Positions 44,740-53,508 of a stretch of DNA of 64,000 nucleotides are shown piece after piece. Position numbers and translations under genes: made by a program. The DNA is taken from the NCBI GenBank assembly GCA_002897615.1, contig BDTX01000011.1:248001-312000 (forward strand). The letters run 5' to 3'. This DNA comes from a bacterium BMS3Bbin14 (lineage in GTDB: Bacteria > Desulfobacterota > Desulfobulbia > Desulfobulbales > Desulfobulbaceae). The notes under the pieces were generated by a model. The model searched no databases. It was given only the letters and a program-made list of their open reading frames with translations, and was not told where the DNA came from. The first letter of the stretch is position 1. Every line of letters begins with the position of its first letter.

Positions 44740-44925
44740 ATGTGGGAAATTGTTGTTGATAAAGACAAGTGTATCGGTGACGAAGAGTGTGTGAATGCCT
44801 GCCCGGCTCAGGTTTACGAGATGGTCGACGGCAAGTCCGAGCCGGTGAACGCGGACGAATGCCTGGGCTGTGAAACCTGTGTTGAGGTTTGTCCCGAAGG
44901 GGCTATCACCGTCACCGAAGTCTGA
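44740..44925 (+). CDS. Small 2x[4Fe-4S]-type ferredoxin
   Basis: A 61-residue cytoplasmic electron carrier. Two clusters of cysteines are present: CIGDEECVNACPAQVY (spaced CX5CX3CP, so the first motif is not a perfect CX2CX2CX3C) and CLGCETCVEVCPEG (a canonical CX2CX2CX3CP). The first site therefore has three cysteines and could hold a 3Fe-4S or modified cluster, as in Desulfovibrio-type ferredoxins. CAGGAGG lies before the ATG. It is a plausible electron acceptor for the PFOR encoded at 32365, although not adjacent. Confidence 0.92.
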   Translation: MWEIVVDKDKCIGDEECVNACPAQVYEMVDGKSEPVNADECLGCETCVEVCPEGAITVTEV

Positions 44926-45018
44926 TTTTTCAGATTCACCGTGTCGAATTATAAGCCCATCCCCACCAGGGGGTGGGCTTATGTTGTTTAGGAGTCCGGC
45001 TTCGGCCGAAGACCATGA

Positions 45019-45238
45019 CCTGAATCCGTGAGCGTTCGAGAACGGTGCAGATGCAAGGCGGCAACGATGTTGATTATCCTGCTGTGATATCAACAAGTTG
45101 CCAACGCAGCAGATGCGCCGTTATCGGGCGCTCCGGAGGGCGGCGCGGTGAAGGTCGGAAAATGAGTTTATTCGGCAATTATGCATATGAATTCCATGTA
45201 TTGCATGAAATATCACCTCGAGCCGTCACGGGTTCAGG
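45019..45238 (+). mobile_element. MITE-like element, family 1, long form (220 bp)
   Basis: Ends CCTGAATCCGTGA and TCACGGGTTCAGG. Flanks CATGA and AATGA match at four of five positions. Its right end lies one base before the start codon of the membrane protein gene, and an open frame inside it runs on in phase with that gene. Confidence 0.9.
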
Positions 45239-45239
45239 A

Positions 45240-45677
45240 ATGAATAAACAGAGTATAGCCAGAATGAAGCCCGGGGTCAGCAGGGCGGCACACCTGTTTG
45301 CCGCGCCCTTTATCTGGACCGTGGTCGGTGCCGTTCTGATGCTCAGGGGGTGGATCTGGATCGGGCCCGGCACGGCCCACTGGTTTGTCCTGCTGGCCTT
45401 GGTGCTCGGGACCTTTAAGTCATTGTTGGTGCTGGATAAGGCGGCCAGGCGCACGATTCACCGGATCAACGGCATGGAAGACGGGACCTGTATCGGTGCC
45501 GTTTATTCCTGGAAGATGTGGTTGCTGGTCGGCTTGATGATGGCCAGTGGCATTACCTTGCGGCATCTCTTTCATCCGGGCATCGTGATCGGGACCTTGT
45601 ACATGACTATCGGCTGGGCCCTGTTCCTGTCCAGCCGGTATGGCTGGTCGGCGTGGTTGCACCGGCTCCGGCAATAG
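45240..45677 (+). CDS. Small membrane protein bracketed by two MITEs
   Basis: A 145-residue protein with about four transmembrane helices (starting near AAHLFAAPFIWTVVGAVLML, then WFVLLALVLGTF, MWLLVGLMMASGITL and IGTLYMTIGWALFLSS). It is basic in the loops and of no recognised family. The ATG at 45240 is one base after the left MITE, whose CAGG is the only SD-like sequence and is too close, so the next ATG (45264) may be used. The TAG stop ends exactly one base before the right MITE. The gene therefore fills the gap between two elements in the same orientation. Confidence 0.7.
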   Translation: MNKQSIARMKPGVSRAAHLFAAPFIWTVVGAVLMLRGWIWIGPGTAHWFVLLALVLGTFKSLLVLDKAARRTIHRINGMEDGTCIGAVYSWKMWLLVGLMMASGITLRHLFHPGIVIGTLYMTIGWALFLSSRYGWSAWLHRLRQ

Positions 45678-45804
45678 CCTGAATCCGTTATCGGGTGGAC
45701 CGCAGTCCAGCGCGGTGAAGACCGGAAAATGTGTTTATTTGGCAATAATACAACAAATTCCGCATATTGCATGGAATGTCACCTCAAGCCGTCACGGATT
45801 CAGG
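45678..45804 (+). mobile_element. MITE family 1, short form (127 bp)
   Basis: CCTGAATCCG joined directly to TTATCGGGTGGACCGC, ending TCACGGATTCAGG. It has the same length and the same deletion junction as the copy at 36020. It starts immediately after a TAG stop codon. There is no clear target duplication. Its terminal CAGG plus the next AGG create a CAGGAGG upstream of alr. Confidence 0.88.
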
Positions 45805-45820
45805 AGGTTGGAAACAACCG

Positions 45821-46960
45821 TTGTTTGATTCATTGAACAGGGTAGAGATCAGCCGGGCCGCCCTGCATTATAATTTCAGGTTTTGCCGGGCCAGGGCGGG
45901 AGACGCGGCGGTCATGGCCATGGTCAAGACCGACGGTTACGGTCACGGCCTGGTCGAGTGTGCCCGTATTTTTGCCGGGGAAGGGGCGGCGGCTTTCGGC
46001 GTTGCCGAGGTGGCGGAGGGAATCGCCCTGCGCGAGGCCGGTCTGGAGCAGCCGGTTTTCGTGCTTGCCGGGCTGCTGCCCGGGATGATTCCGGCCCTCT
46101 TGCAGTATAATCTGACCCCGGTGGTGGTTGATCGGCTCATCCTGCCGGAACTGTCCCGCCAGGCACAACGAAGCGGGGGTGAAGTCGGCCTGCATCTCAA
46201 AGTTGACGCAGGTATGGGGCGCCAGGGATGTCTGCCGGCGGCCGTCCCCGGACTGGTCCGTGAAATCGAGGCCTTGCCGGCCCTGCGTCTTGACGGCATC
46301 ATGGCCCACTTTCCCATGACGGATGATCTCGACCCGGCGAATACCCGGCAGGTCTTCGACCGCTTCACAGACATGATTCAGGATCTGGCCGATGATGTTG
46401 ATATCGTGCTGACCGGCTGTTGTTTCCATATTGCCAATTCGGGCGGCCTGCTGCGCTACTCCATGACCCGGCTGGACATGGTCAGGCCGGGGATCGCCCT
46501 GTACGGTTATTACCCCGAGGGTGAACCGGGACGAACCGGGGCCGGGCCGGAAGCCCTGCAGCCGGCCATGCGTTTTGTTACCCGGATTATCCAGGTCAGA
46601 AACGTGCCTGCCGGCACCGCTCTCGGCTACGGCCGGACCTTTACCACCGGCAGGGCCACGACGCTGGCCGTGCTGCCGGTGGGGTATGCGAACGGTTACC
46701 TGCGCAGTCTCTCGAACCGGGCCGAGGTGCTGGTTTGCGGCCAGCGGGCGCCGGTGGTCGGCCGTGTTTCCATGAACCTGACCCTGGTCGATGTTACGGA
46801 TGTCGAAGGGCCGGTAGAGTGGGGAGGCGAGGCCGTCCTGCTGGGCCGGCAGGGCGACGAAACGATTACGGCCGATGAGCTCGCCTCCTGGATGGACACC
46901 ATCAGCTACGAGGTGCTCTGCCTGTTCGGCAACCTGAACCGGCGATATTACCTGGATTGA
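45821..46960 (+). CDS. alr: Alanine racemase
   Basis: PLP enzyme making D-alanine for peptidoglycan. About 379 residues from a TTG at 45821. The PLP lysine is in AMVKTDGYGHGLVE near the N-terminus, and the catalytic tyrosine is in TALGYGRTF. VDAGMGRQG, HIANSGGLL, VRPGIALYG and VGRVSMNLTLVDVTD are all family blocks. There is no ATG: the frame runs back into the short MITE, and a strong AGGAGG formed at the element-gene junction lies 13 bases before the TTG. A second TTG at 45833 is also possible. Confidence 0.92.
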   Translation: MFDSLNRVEISRAALHYNFRFCRARAGDAAVMAMVKTDGYGHGLVECARIFAGEGAAAFGVAEVAEGIALREAGLEQPVFVLAGLLPGMIPALLQYNLTPVVVDRLILPELSRQAQRSGGEVGLHLKVDAGMGRQGCLPAAVPGLVREIEALPALRLDGIMAHFPMTDDLDPANTRQVFDRFTDMIQDLADDVDIVLTGCCFHIANSGGLLRYSMTRLDMVRPGIALYGYYPEGEPGRTGAGPEALQPAMRFVTRIIQVRNVPAGTALGYGRTFTTGRATTLAVLPVGYANGYLRSLSNRAEVLVCGQRAPVVGRVSMNLTLVDVTDVEGPVEWGGEAVLLGRQGDETITADELASWMDTISYEVLCLFGNLNRRYYLD

Positions 46961-47034
46961 ACAGAGGCGAGAGGCGCAGGGCCTGCCCGGTTCTTGAGTG
47001 AGTTTAGAACCGGTTCCAACTTCATCAACCTTGA

Positions 47035-48696
47035 ATGAGAATGATTAAATCACAACTCAAAGAACTTATTGATACCTGTTTTCAGGATGGCGTGCGGCAA
47101 GGGCTGTGGACGGCTGCCGCGGCTGACAGCTATACCGTTGAGGTGCCCAGGCACGAGGGCCAGGGCGATTTTTCCACCAACATGGCCCTGGTGATCGCCG
47201 GCAAGGAAAAACGCCGGCCCCGCGAAGTTGCCGCCCAGCTTACCGGGTTGTTGACGGCCCGGCAGGACTTCATCGACAAGGTTGAGGTCGCCGGTCCCGG
47301 TTTCGTCAATTTTTTTCTCAAGGATCAGGTCTGGCGGTCGGTGCTGTCGCCGGTCTGCGAGCAGGATGCGGATTTCGGCCTGGCGGATATCGGCAACGGG
47401 ATAAAGGTCATGGTGGAGTTTGTCAGCGCCAATCCCACCGGGCCGCTGAGTATCGGTCACGGCCGCAACGCCGTCCTGGGCGATGCCATTGCCCGCTTGC
47501 TGGAAGCTGTCGGTTATGATGTGTGCCGGGAATATTATTTTAATGATGCCGGTCGCCAGATGCGGGTGCTCGGCGCCTCCACCAAGGCCCGTTACCTGGA
47601 GCTGCTGGGCCTGCCGAGTGAATTCCCCGAGGACGGCTACCAGGGCGACTATATTTTCGATATCGCCCGCGCCATCATCGATGAGTCCGGCGACAGCCTG
47701 AAGGATGCCGATATCATGGTCTTTAAGGACCGGGCGCAGACGGCGATTTTCGCCGACATAGAAAAAACCCTGCAGCGGATCGGTATCAGCTTTGATTCCT
47801 ATTTCAACGAACATACCCTCTACGACAGAGGCTTGATCGACGAGGTGGTTGCCGAGTTGCGCGGCAAGGGGCTGGTCTATGAAAAAGATGATGCCACCTG
47901 GTTCAAGACCACGGACTTCGGCCAGGAACAGGACCGGGTGATCATCAAAAAAACGGGCGAGCCCACTTACCGCCTGCCCGATATCGCCTACCACCGGGAA
48001 AAGTTCCGCCGCGGTTTTGCGTGGATGATCGATATTTTCGGGGCCGACCATATTGCCACGGTGCCCGATGTCCTGGCCGGCATCCGGGCCCTTGGTTATG
48101 ATGACTCCCGGGTGGAGGTTATTCTGCACCAGTTCGTGACCCTGACCAGGGATGGCAAGCAGGTGAAGATGTCCACCCGCAAGGCCACGTTTATTACCGT
48201 GGATGAGCTGCTGGATGAAGTGGGTCCCGATGCCCTGCGGTTTTTTTTCCTCATGCGCAAGCCCGACAGCCAGCTTGAATTCGACCTGGAACTGGCAATC
48301 AAGGAAAGTCAGGAAAATCCGGTCTATTACGTCCAGTACGCCCACGCCAGGCTGTGCTCCATCGACCGGCAGGCCGCGGCAAAGAAGGTGCAGCCGATGC
48401 TGCCGGACCAGGTCCCGCTTGAGCGGCTGCAGGAGCCGGAAGAGTACCGGTTGCTCAAGACCCTGGCCGATTATCCGGCCCTGGTCGCCGGGGCGGCCGA
48501 GGGCCTGGCCCCGCACCGGATTATTTTCTACCTGCTGGACCTGGCCGGTCTCTTTCACAGTTACTATAATAAACACAAGGTGATTACGGACGATCCGGGC
48601 CTGACCGCGGCCCGGCTCCGTTTATGCAGGGCGATGAAAATAGTTTTTCGCAACGGCCTGCACCTGGTCGGCCTCAACGCCCCGGAGAAGATGTAG
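47035..48696 (+). CDS. argS: Arginyl-tRNA synthetase
   Basis: Class I synthetase charging tRNA-Arg. It has 553 residues. The N-terminal Add1 domain leads to the HIGH-type motif in SANPTGPLSIGHGRNAVLGDAIA. The KMSKS counterpart is KQVKMSTRKATF. The C-terminal anticodon-binding helical domain ends AMKIVFRNGLHLVGLNAPEKM. A second ATG six bases downstream is equally plausible, and no strong ribosome-binding site is visible. Its stop codon TAG lies in the 5-bp flank of a MITE. It is followed, past that element, by a small membrane protein gene. Confidence 0.96.
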   Translation: MRMIKSQLKELIDTCFQDGVRQGLWTAAAADSYTVEVPRHEGQGDFSTNMALVIAGKEKRRPREVAAQLTGLLTARQDFIDKVEVAGPGFVNFFLKDQVWRSVLSPVCEQDADFGLADIGNGIKVMVEFVSANPTGPLSIGHGRNAVLGDAIARLLEAVGYDVCREYYFNDAGRQMRVLGASTKARYLELLGLPSEFPEDGYQGDYIFDIARAIIDESGDSLKDADIMVFKDRAQTAIFADIEKTLQRIGISFDSYFNEHTLYDRGLIDEVVAELRGKGLVYEKDDATWFKTTDFGQEQDRVIIKKTGEPTYRLPDIAYHREKFRRGFAWMIDIFGADHIATVPDVLAGIRALGYDDSRVEVILHQFVTLTRDGKQVKMSTRKATFITVDELLDEVGPDALRFFFLMRKPDSQLEFDLELAIKESQENPVYYVQYAHARLCSIDRQAAAKKVQPMLPDQVPLERLQEPEEYRLLKTLADYPALVAGAAEGLAPHRIIFYLLDLAGLFHSYYNKHKVITDDPGLTAARLRLCRAMKIVFRNGLHLVGLNAPEKM

Positions 48697-48698
48697 CA

Positions 48699-48917
48699 CC
48701 TGGATCCGTGAGCGTTCGAGAACGGTGCAGATGCAAGGCGGGAACGATGTTGATTATCCTGGTGTGATATCAACTTTGTTGCCAACGAAGCAGATGCGCC
48801 GTTATCGGGCGCCCCGCAGGGCGGCGCGGTACAGGCCAAAAATGCGTTTATTGGGAAATAATTCAATAAATTCCACATATTGTATAAAGTGTCATCTCAA
48901 GCCGTCACGGGTTCAGG
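48699..48917 (+). mobile_element. MITE-like element, family 1, long form (219 bp)
   Basis: Ends CCTGGATCCGTGA and TCACGGGTTCAGG. Flanks TAGCA (48694-48698) and TAGCC (48918-48922) match at four of five positions. The left flank contains the argS stop codon. Confidence 0.9.
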
Positions 48918-48939
48918 TAGCCGTTGAGCGGGGATCATC

Positions 48940-49194
48940 ATGGCAGGGAAAAAACAGAGTCGCAGGGGCAAAAAAACATTCCGCTTTCAGCTCAGCCTGG
49001 CAGGGGTCGCCGGCATAGGGGTGGTCTGTTTCTGTCTTTTTTTATGGATGTTCCTGCTCGGCATCTGGGCGGGGCAGACCATTCTCCTGCCCGCCGGGAC
49101 TGCCGTCCATTCCGGCCGGGCCAAGGCGGGAGGGCCGGTGCAAAACCTGGTCCCGGCGGCCAGGAAAAAGCCGGCGCGGCCGACAACCGGCTAG
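48940..49194 (+). CDS. Small single-pass membrane protein (possible truncated SPOR protein)
   Basis: An 84-residue protein. A very basic N-terminus (MAGKKQSRRGKKTFRFQ) precedes one transmembrane helix (about residues 20-48, ending WMFLLGIWAGQ), then a short periplasmic tail rich in Ala, Pro and Lys. The N-terminal half resembles SPOR-domain cell-division proteins often found after argS in related bacteria, but no SPOR domain follows. It may be a truncated relative (inference) or a distinct small protein. It follows the MITE by 22 bases. Confidence 0.6.
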   Translation: MAGKKQSRRGKKTFRFQLSLAGVAGIGVVCFCLFLWMFLLGIWAGQTILLPAGTAVHSGRAKAGGPVQNLVPAARKKPARPTTG

Positions 49195-49274
49195 ATGGTG
49201 ACCGAAATTCCGGCTTCCCTTTTCTGCGCTCTTGACCAGCCTGCTCTGACTGAGTAAAATACATTATTTTGGCT

Positions 49275-49757
49275 ATGACATTCTCGATGGCAGTAAAACA
49301 AAAGATTCGCCCCGCCCGCATGGGGGACGTTAAGGCAATCCATTCCCTGCTGAAACATTTTGCCGACCAGGGTCTGCTTCTCGGCCGCTCCATCAGCTCG
49401 CTGTATGATCATCTGCGTGATTTTATCGTCTATGATGATGGTGGTATCCGGGGCGTATGCGCCCTGCATATCTGCTGGGAGGACCTGGCGGAGATCCGGT
49501 CGCTGGCGGTTGCCGAAGAAAGCCAGGGCCGCGGTGTCGGCGAGGCCCTGGTGCATGCCTGCCTCGATGAGGTGCAGCGCCTTGAAATCAGCAGGGCTTT
49601 TACCCTGACCTACCAGGCGTCTTTTTTCCGGAAGCTGAATTTTGTCGGGATTGATCATCGCGAACTGCCGCACAAGATATGGAGTGATTGTCTGAACTGC
49701 CCGCAGTTCCCCGACTGTGACGAAGAGGCGATGATCTGGATTGCCGGGGATAAATGA
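49275..49757 (+). CDS. GNAT N-acetyltransferase (short ArgA-like)
   Basis: A 160-residue acetyltransferase. The GNAT acetyl-CoA loop is SRSLAVAEESQGRGVGEALVHACLDEV-like (motif A, about residues 75-100 of the protein). The C-terminal cysteine-containing HKIWSDCLNCPQFPDCDE segment is characteristic of the short stand-alone N-acetylglutamate synthases of arginine synthesis. The substrate call rests on that segment and is moderately secure. Several in-frame starts exist (49275, 49287) without a clear ribosome-binding site. It lies 55 bases before secA. Confidence 0.82.
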   Translation: MTFSMAVKQKIRPARMGDVKAIHSLLKHFADQGLLLGRSISSLYDHLRDFIVYDDGGIRGVCALHICWEDLAEIRSLAVAEESQGRGVGEALVHACLDEVQRLEISRAFTLTYQASFFRKLNFVGIDHRELPHKIWSDCLNCPQFPDCDEEAMIWIAGDK

Positions 49758-49812
49758 CGGAAAACTCAAAACGACAGTATCGTGCTGTTGAGCATGAAGG
49801 ATAGTCTTAAAA

Positions 49813-52362
49813 ATGATAAAAACACTAACCAGGGTTTTTGGCAGCAAAAACGACCGAATTATCAAAGAGTTGGGCCGTACCGTGGCCAGGATCAACGATC
49901 TGGAACCGTCCATTCAACCGCTCAGTGACGCGGAGCTCGCCGGCAAGACTGTCGAGTTCCGGGAGCGGATTGCCAAGGGGGAATCGCTGGACGACCTGTT
50001 GCCGGAGGCCTTTGCCGTGGTTCGCGAGGCGGCCCGCCGGGTGCTTGGCGAGCGGCATTACGATGTGCAGTTGATCGGCGGCATTGTTCTGCATCAAGGC
50101 AGGATTGCCGAGATGAAGACCGGTGAAGGCAAGACCCTGACCTCGACCGCCCCCCTCTACCTGAACGCCCTGTCCGGCAAGGGCGCGCATGTCGTCACGG
50201 TCAACGATTACCTGGCCAGCCGTGATGTCGAGTGGATGGGCCAGGTGTATCGTTTCCTCGGGCTGACCACCGGTTCCATTGTCCATGATATGGATGATGC
50301 GGCCCGCCAGGAGGCCTATGCGGCCGATATCACCTACGGCACCAATAACGAGTTCGGTTTTGATTACCTGCGCGATAACATGAAGTTCGACATCAAAGAC
50401 TTCTGTCAGCGCGGCTTCAACTATGCCATTGTCGACGAGGTGGACTCCATTCTCATTGATGAGGCCCGGACCCCGCTGATTATTTCCGGCCCGGCCGATA
50501 TGTCCACGGATATGTATATCAAGGTGGACCGGATCATGCGTCATTTCAAGGAGGACAAGCATTACACCAAGGAGGAAAAGGACCGCCAGGTCCTGCTCAC
50601 CGACGATGGCGTGGTGCTGGCCGAGGAGCTGCTTGGGGTCGATAACCTCTACGACCCCAACAATATCAATCAGCTGCATCATATCAGCCAGGCCCTCAAG
50701 GCCCATGTCCTGTTCCAGCGTGATGTTGACTATATCGTCAGGAACGGCGAAGTGGTCATCGTTGACGAGTTCACCGGCCGGAGCATGGAAGGACGGCGTT
50801 ACTCCGACGGGCTGCACCAGGCACTGGAGGCCAAGGAAGGGGTCAAGGTCGAGAAGGAAAATCAGACCCTGGCCACCATCACCTTTCAGAATTATTTCCG
50901 CATGTACGACAAACTGGCCGGCATGACCGGGACGGCGGATACCGAGGCGCCGGAGTTTCAAAAGATTTATAACCTGGACGTGGTGGTGATTCCCACCAAC
51001 AGGGAGATGGTCCGCAAGGATTTTCCCGATGTCATCTACAAAAACGAGGCGGCTAAGAACAAGGCCATCGTCAGCGAAATCAAGGAGTTGCACAAAAAAG
51101 GCCAGCCGATACTGGTCGGGACCATCTCTATCGATGTGTCGGAAAAAATCGCCAGGATGCTGGAAAAAGAAAAGATCCCGCATGAAGTGCTCAATGCCAA
51201 GCAGCATGAACGCGAGGCCGAGATCGTGGCCCAGGCCGGCCAGAAGGGCAAAGTGACCATTGCCACCAACATGGCGGGCCGCGGCACCGATATCAAGCTC
51301 GGTGAAGGGGTGTGCGCCTTGGGAGGCCTCCATATCCTCGGCACCAGCAGGCACGAGAGCCGCCGGATCGACAACCAGCTGCGGGGCCGTTCCGGCCGTC
51401 AGGGTGATCCGGGCTCCTCGCGTTTTTTTATGTCGCTTGAGGACGACCTGCTGCGGATTTTCGGTTCCGACCGGATCTCCGGCATCATGGATAAGCTCGG
51501 CATGGAGGAGGACGAGCCTATCGAGCACTCCATGATCAGCAAGGCCATTGAAAACGCCCAGCGCAAGGTGGAAGGACATAACTTTGATATTCGTAAGCAT
51601 CTGCTTGAGTATGACGATGTCATGAACAAGCAGCGTGAGGTCATTTACGGTCAGCGCCTCGAGGTCCTCCGGGGCGAGAATATCCGTCTTATTATCGATG
51701 ATATGATCAGTGACCTGGTTGATCAGGTTGCCCATGAATTCGCCCAGGAGAAAATCCCGTCGGAAGATTGGGAGTGGGACGGATTCAGGGAACAGGTGGC
51801 CGAGCTCTTTAACCTGAAGCTGCAATGGGATGATGATGACCGCCTTGATCTCAACCGTAAGGACCTGGCCGCGAAACTGCTGGCCGAGGTGAAGAAGGCC
51901 TACCAGCTCCAGGTGGAACGAAACGGCGATGAACAGATGCGGCAGCTTGAGCGCATCATCCTGTTGCAGATGGTGGATACGCACTGGAATGAACATCTGC
52001 TCAATATGGATCACCTCAAGGAAGGAATCGGGCTGCGCGGCTATGGGCAGTTGAATCCCCTGGATGAGTACAAAAAGGAAGGTTTCAACCTGTTCCTTTC
52101 CATGATCGGGAGGGTCAAGGAGCAGACAGTGGGGACCTTGCTGCGGGTTCAGGTCGTGCAGGACGATGAGGTTGCCCGCCTGGAAGAAGAGCAGCGCCGC
52201 CGCGAGCAGGAGATGCAGCTGAAACTGAACCTGGGCGCCGCCGGCGGGGAACCGCCGGAAAGAAAGCCGGTCAGGCGCAAGCAGGAGAAAATCGGCCGCA
52301 ACGCCGCCTGTCCGTGCGGATCCGGCAAAAAATACAAGAAATGCTGCGGCCGGCTCAATTAG
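49813..52362 (+). CDS. secA: Protein translocase ATPase SecA
   Basis: Motor that drives preproteins through SecYEG. It has 849 residues. Walker A is [11 protein letters not shown], the DEAD-type Walker B is [20 protein letters not shown], and the second nucleotide domain has [15 protein letters not shown] and [20 protein letters not shown]. The helical scaffold/wing domain follows ([30 protein letters not shown]). The C-terminus is a zinc-binding SecB-interaction motif, [14 protein letters not shown]. All parts are in the normal order and length. A long antisense frame here is a shadow. Confidence 0.97.
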   Translation: MIKTLTRVFGSKNDRIIKELGRTVARINDLEPSIQPLSDAELAGKTVEFRERIAKGESLDDLLPEAFAVVREAARRVLGERHYDVQLIGGIVLHQGRIAEMKTGEGKTLTSTAPLYLNALSGKGAHVVTVNDYLASRDVEWMGQVYRFLGLTTGSIVHDMDDAARQEAYAADITYGTNNEFGFDYLRDNMKFDIKDFCQRGFNYAIVDEVDSILIDEARTPLIISGPADMSTDMYIKVDRIMRHFKEDKHYTKEEKDRQVLLTDDGVVLAEELLGVDNLYDPNNINQLHHISQALKAHVLFQRDVDYIVRNGEVVIVDEFTGRSMEGRRYSDGLHQALEAKEGVKVEKENQTLATITFQNYFRMYDKLAGMTGTADTEAPEFQKIYNLDVVVIPTNREMVRKDFPDVIYKNEAAKNKAIVSEIKELHKKGQPILVGTISIDVSEKIARMLEKEKIPHEVLNAKQHEREAEIVAQAGQKGKVTIATNMAGRGTDIKLGEGVCALGGLHILGTSRHESRRIDNQLRGRSGRQGDPGSSRFFMSLEDDLLRIFGSDRISGIMDKLGMEEDEPIEHSMISKAIENAQRKVEGHNFDIRKHLLEYDDVMNKQREVIYGQRLEVLRGENIRLIIDDMISDLVDQVAHEFAQEKIPSEDWEWDGFREQVAELFNLKLQWDDDDRLDLNRKDLAAKLLAEVKKAYQLQVERNGDEQMRQLERIILLQMVDTHWNEHLLNMDHLKEGIGLRGYGQLNPLDEYKKEGFNLFLSMIGRVKEQTVGTLLRVQVVQDDEVARLEEEQRRREQEMQLKLNLGAAGGEPPERKPVRRKQEKIGRNAACPCGSGKKYKKCCGRLN

Positions 52363-52392
52363 AGAAGATCGTCTCCCAGCCTCTTGCAGCAG

Positions 52393-53508
52393 ATGGTCGC
52401 GCCGCGGATGGATTTGCAGAATAAACGTTTTCTTATCGTGAAACCCAGTTCACTGGGCGATATCGTTCATGCCCTGCCGCTGGCGCATGCCCTGAAACGT
52501 TGTTATCCTGAAAGTTGGATCGGCTGGATCGTGCAGGAGGCCTATGCCCCCCTGGTCGAGGGTGATCCGGCTGTCGACACGGTCTATCTCATCAATATCC
52601 CTTCCACCAGTGATCCGCAGGCCGGCCGCCTGGCCTACTTCCGGGCCCTGCCGGCCTTGACGCAAACCCTGTGCCGGTTACGCCGGTGGTTGCAGCGGGA
52701 GCCCTATGACCTGGTTCTCGATCTCCATGCCTCGTTTCGCAGCGGCCTGCTCGGCCTGACCAACCCCGGCGGTACCAGGGTCGGCTTTGCCGATGCCAAG
52801 GAGCTGAACCCCCTGTTTCAGCACCGGCGAATCGAGGTGCCGGACTCCGTGGTCCATGCGGTGGACAAAAATATGCTCTTCTGCAATCATCTGTGCTGCC
52901 CCCCCGGTAAAAGCGATTTTCAGCTCTACAGCAGCGAACAGGACCGGGATCGGGTCGCTGCTTTTTTACAGGGCCACCGCCTGCGGGATGACGATGTTCT
53001 GGTCTACGTCAATCCGGCGGCCCGCTGGCGCACGAAATTCTGGGGGGGCGGGAGGTGGGCCGAGCTGGCTGATCGTTTGATCGGCGAGGCAGGTCTGCGG
53101 GTCGTCTTTGCCGGTTCGGCCCAGGATCGTGATTATATCGCCGGGGTGAGCGAAAGAATGAGCCGGACCCCAATTGTCGCCGCCGGGGAATTGAGTCTTA
53201 CGGAAACAGTGGCCTTGCTGCAGCGCTCGGCGGTGTATGCCGGGCTTGATTCCGGCCCCATGCATATGGCCGCCATGGCAGGTGTGCCGGTGGTCGCCCT
53301 GTTCGGGCCGACCAACCCTGAACGGGTCGGGCCCTATGGCGTAGAACATCGCCTGGTCAGGAACGAAGGCCTTGTCTGCCTCGGTTGCCGCAAGCGTCAT
53401 TGTGGAGTTCCTCGCTGTATGGAGGGGATAGAGGTTGATCAGGTTTACCGGGCGGTTCTGTCGTTGGTCGACCTCCGCCGGTCTGCCGCCGGAGGCGGGA
53501 AGGGGTGA
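52393..53508 (+). CDS. Glycosyltransferase family 9 (heptosyltransferase-like)
   Basis: Transfers heptose from ADP-heptose to the LPS inner core at the inner membrane. About 371 residues with a GT-B fold. The N-terminal GT9 motif is VKPSSLGDIVHALPLAHALK, and the nucleotide-sugar site is AGLDSGPMHMAAMAGVPVVALFGPTNPERVGPYG. Three starts (52384, 52393, 52408) are possible, and only the last is immediately before the conserved strand. It overlaps the following glycosyltransferase by four bases (GTGA). Together with the heptose kinase at 11086 it indicates a heptose-containing core. Whether it is heptosyltransferase I or II is not clear. Confidence 0.88.
   Translation: MVAPRMDLQNKRFLIVKPSSLGDIVHALPLAHALKRCYPESWIGWIVQEAYAPLVEGDPAVDTVYLINIPSTSDPQAGRLAYFRALPALTQTLCRLRRWLQREPYDLVLDLHASFRSGLLGLTNPGGTRVGFADAKELNPLFQHRRIEVPDSVVHAVDKNMLFCNHLCCPPGKSDFQLYSSEQDRDRVAAFLQGHRLRDDDVLVYVNPAARWRTKFWGGGRWAELADRLIGEAGLRVVFAGSAQDRDYIAGVSERMSRTPIVAAGELSLTETVALLQRSAVYAGLDSGPMHMAAMAGVPVVALFGPTNPERVGPYGVEHRLVRNEGLVCLGCRKRHCGVPRCMEGIEVDQVYRAVLSLVDLRRSAAGGGKG

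Noticed and set aside
44951-44982. Hairpin after the ferredoxin gene as an intrinsic terminator
   Set aside because: A 12-base imperfect stem (ATAAGCCCATCCCC against GGGGTGGGCTTAT) is present but lacks a following T-run, so I did not list it as a terminator.
49825-52014. A 729-codon open frame antisense to secA, and similar long antisense frames at 47050-48576, 37218-38495 and 58234-59631
   Set aside because: All oppose secure genes (secA, argS, pabBC, fhs). They lack motifs and have repetitive Leu/Gly/Asp-rich composition typical of antisense frames.
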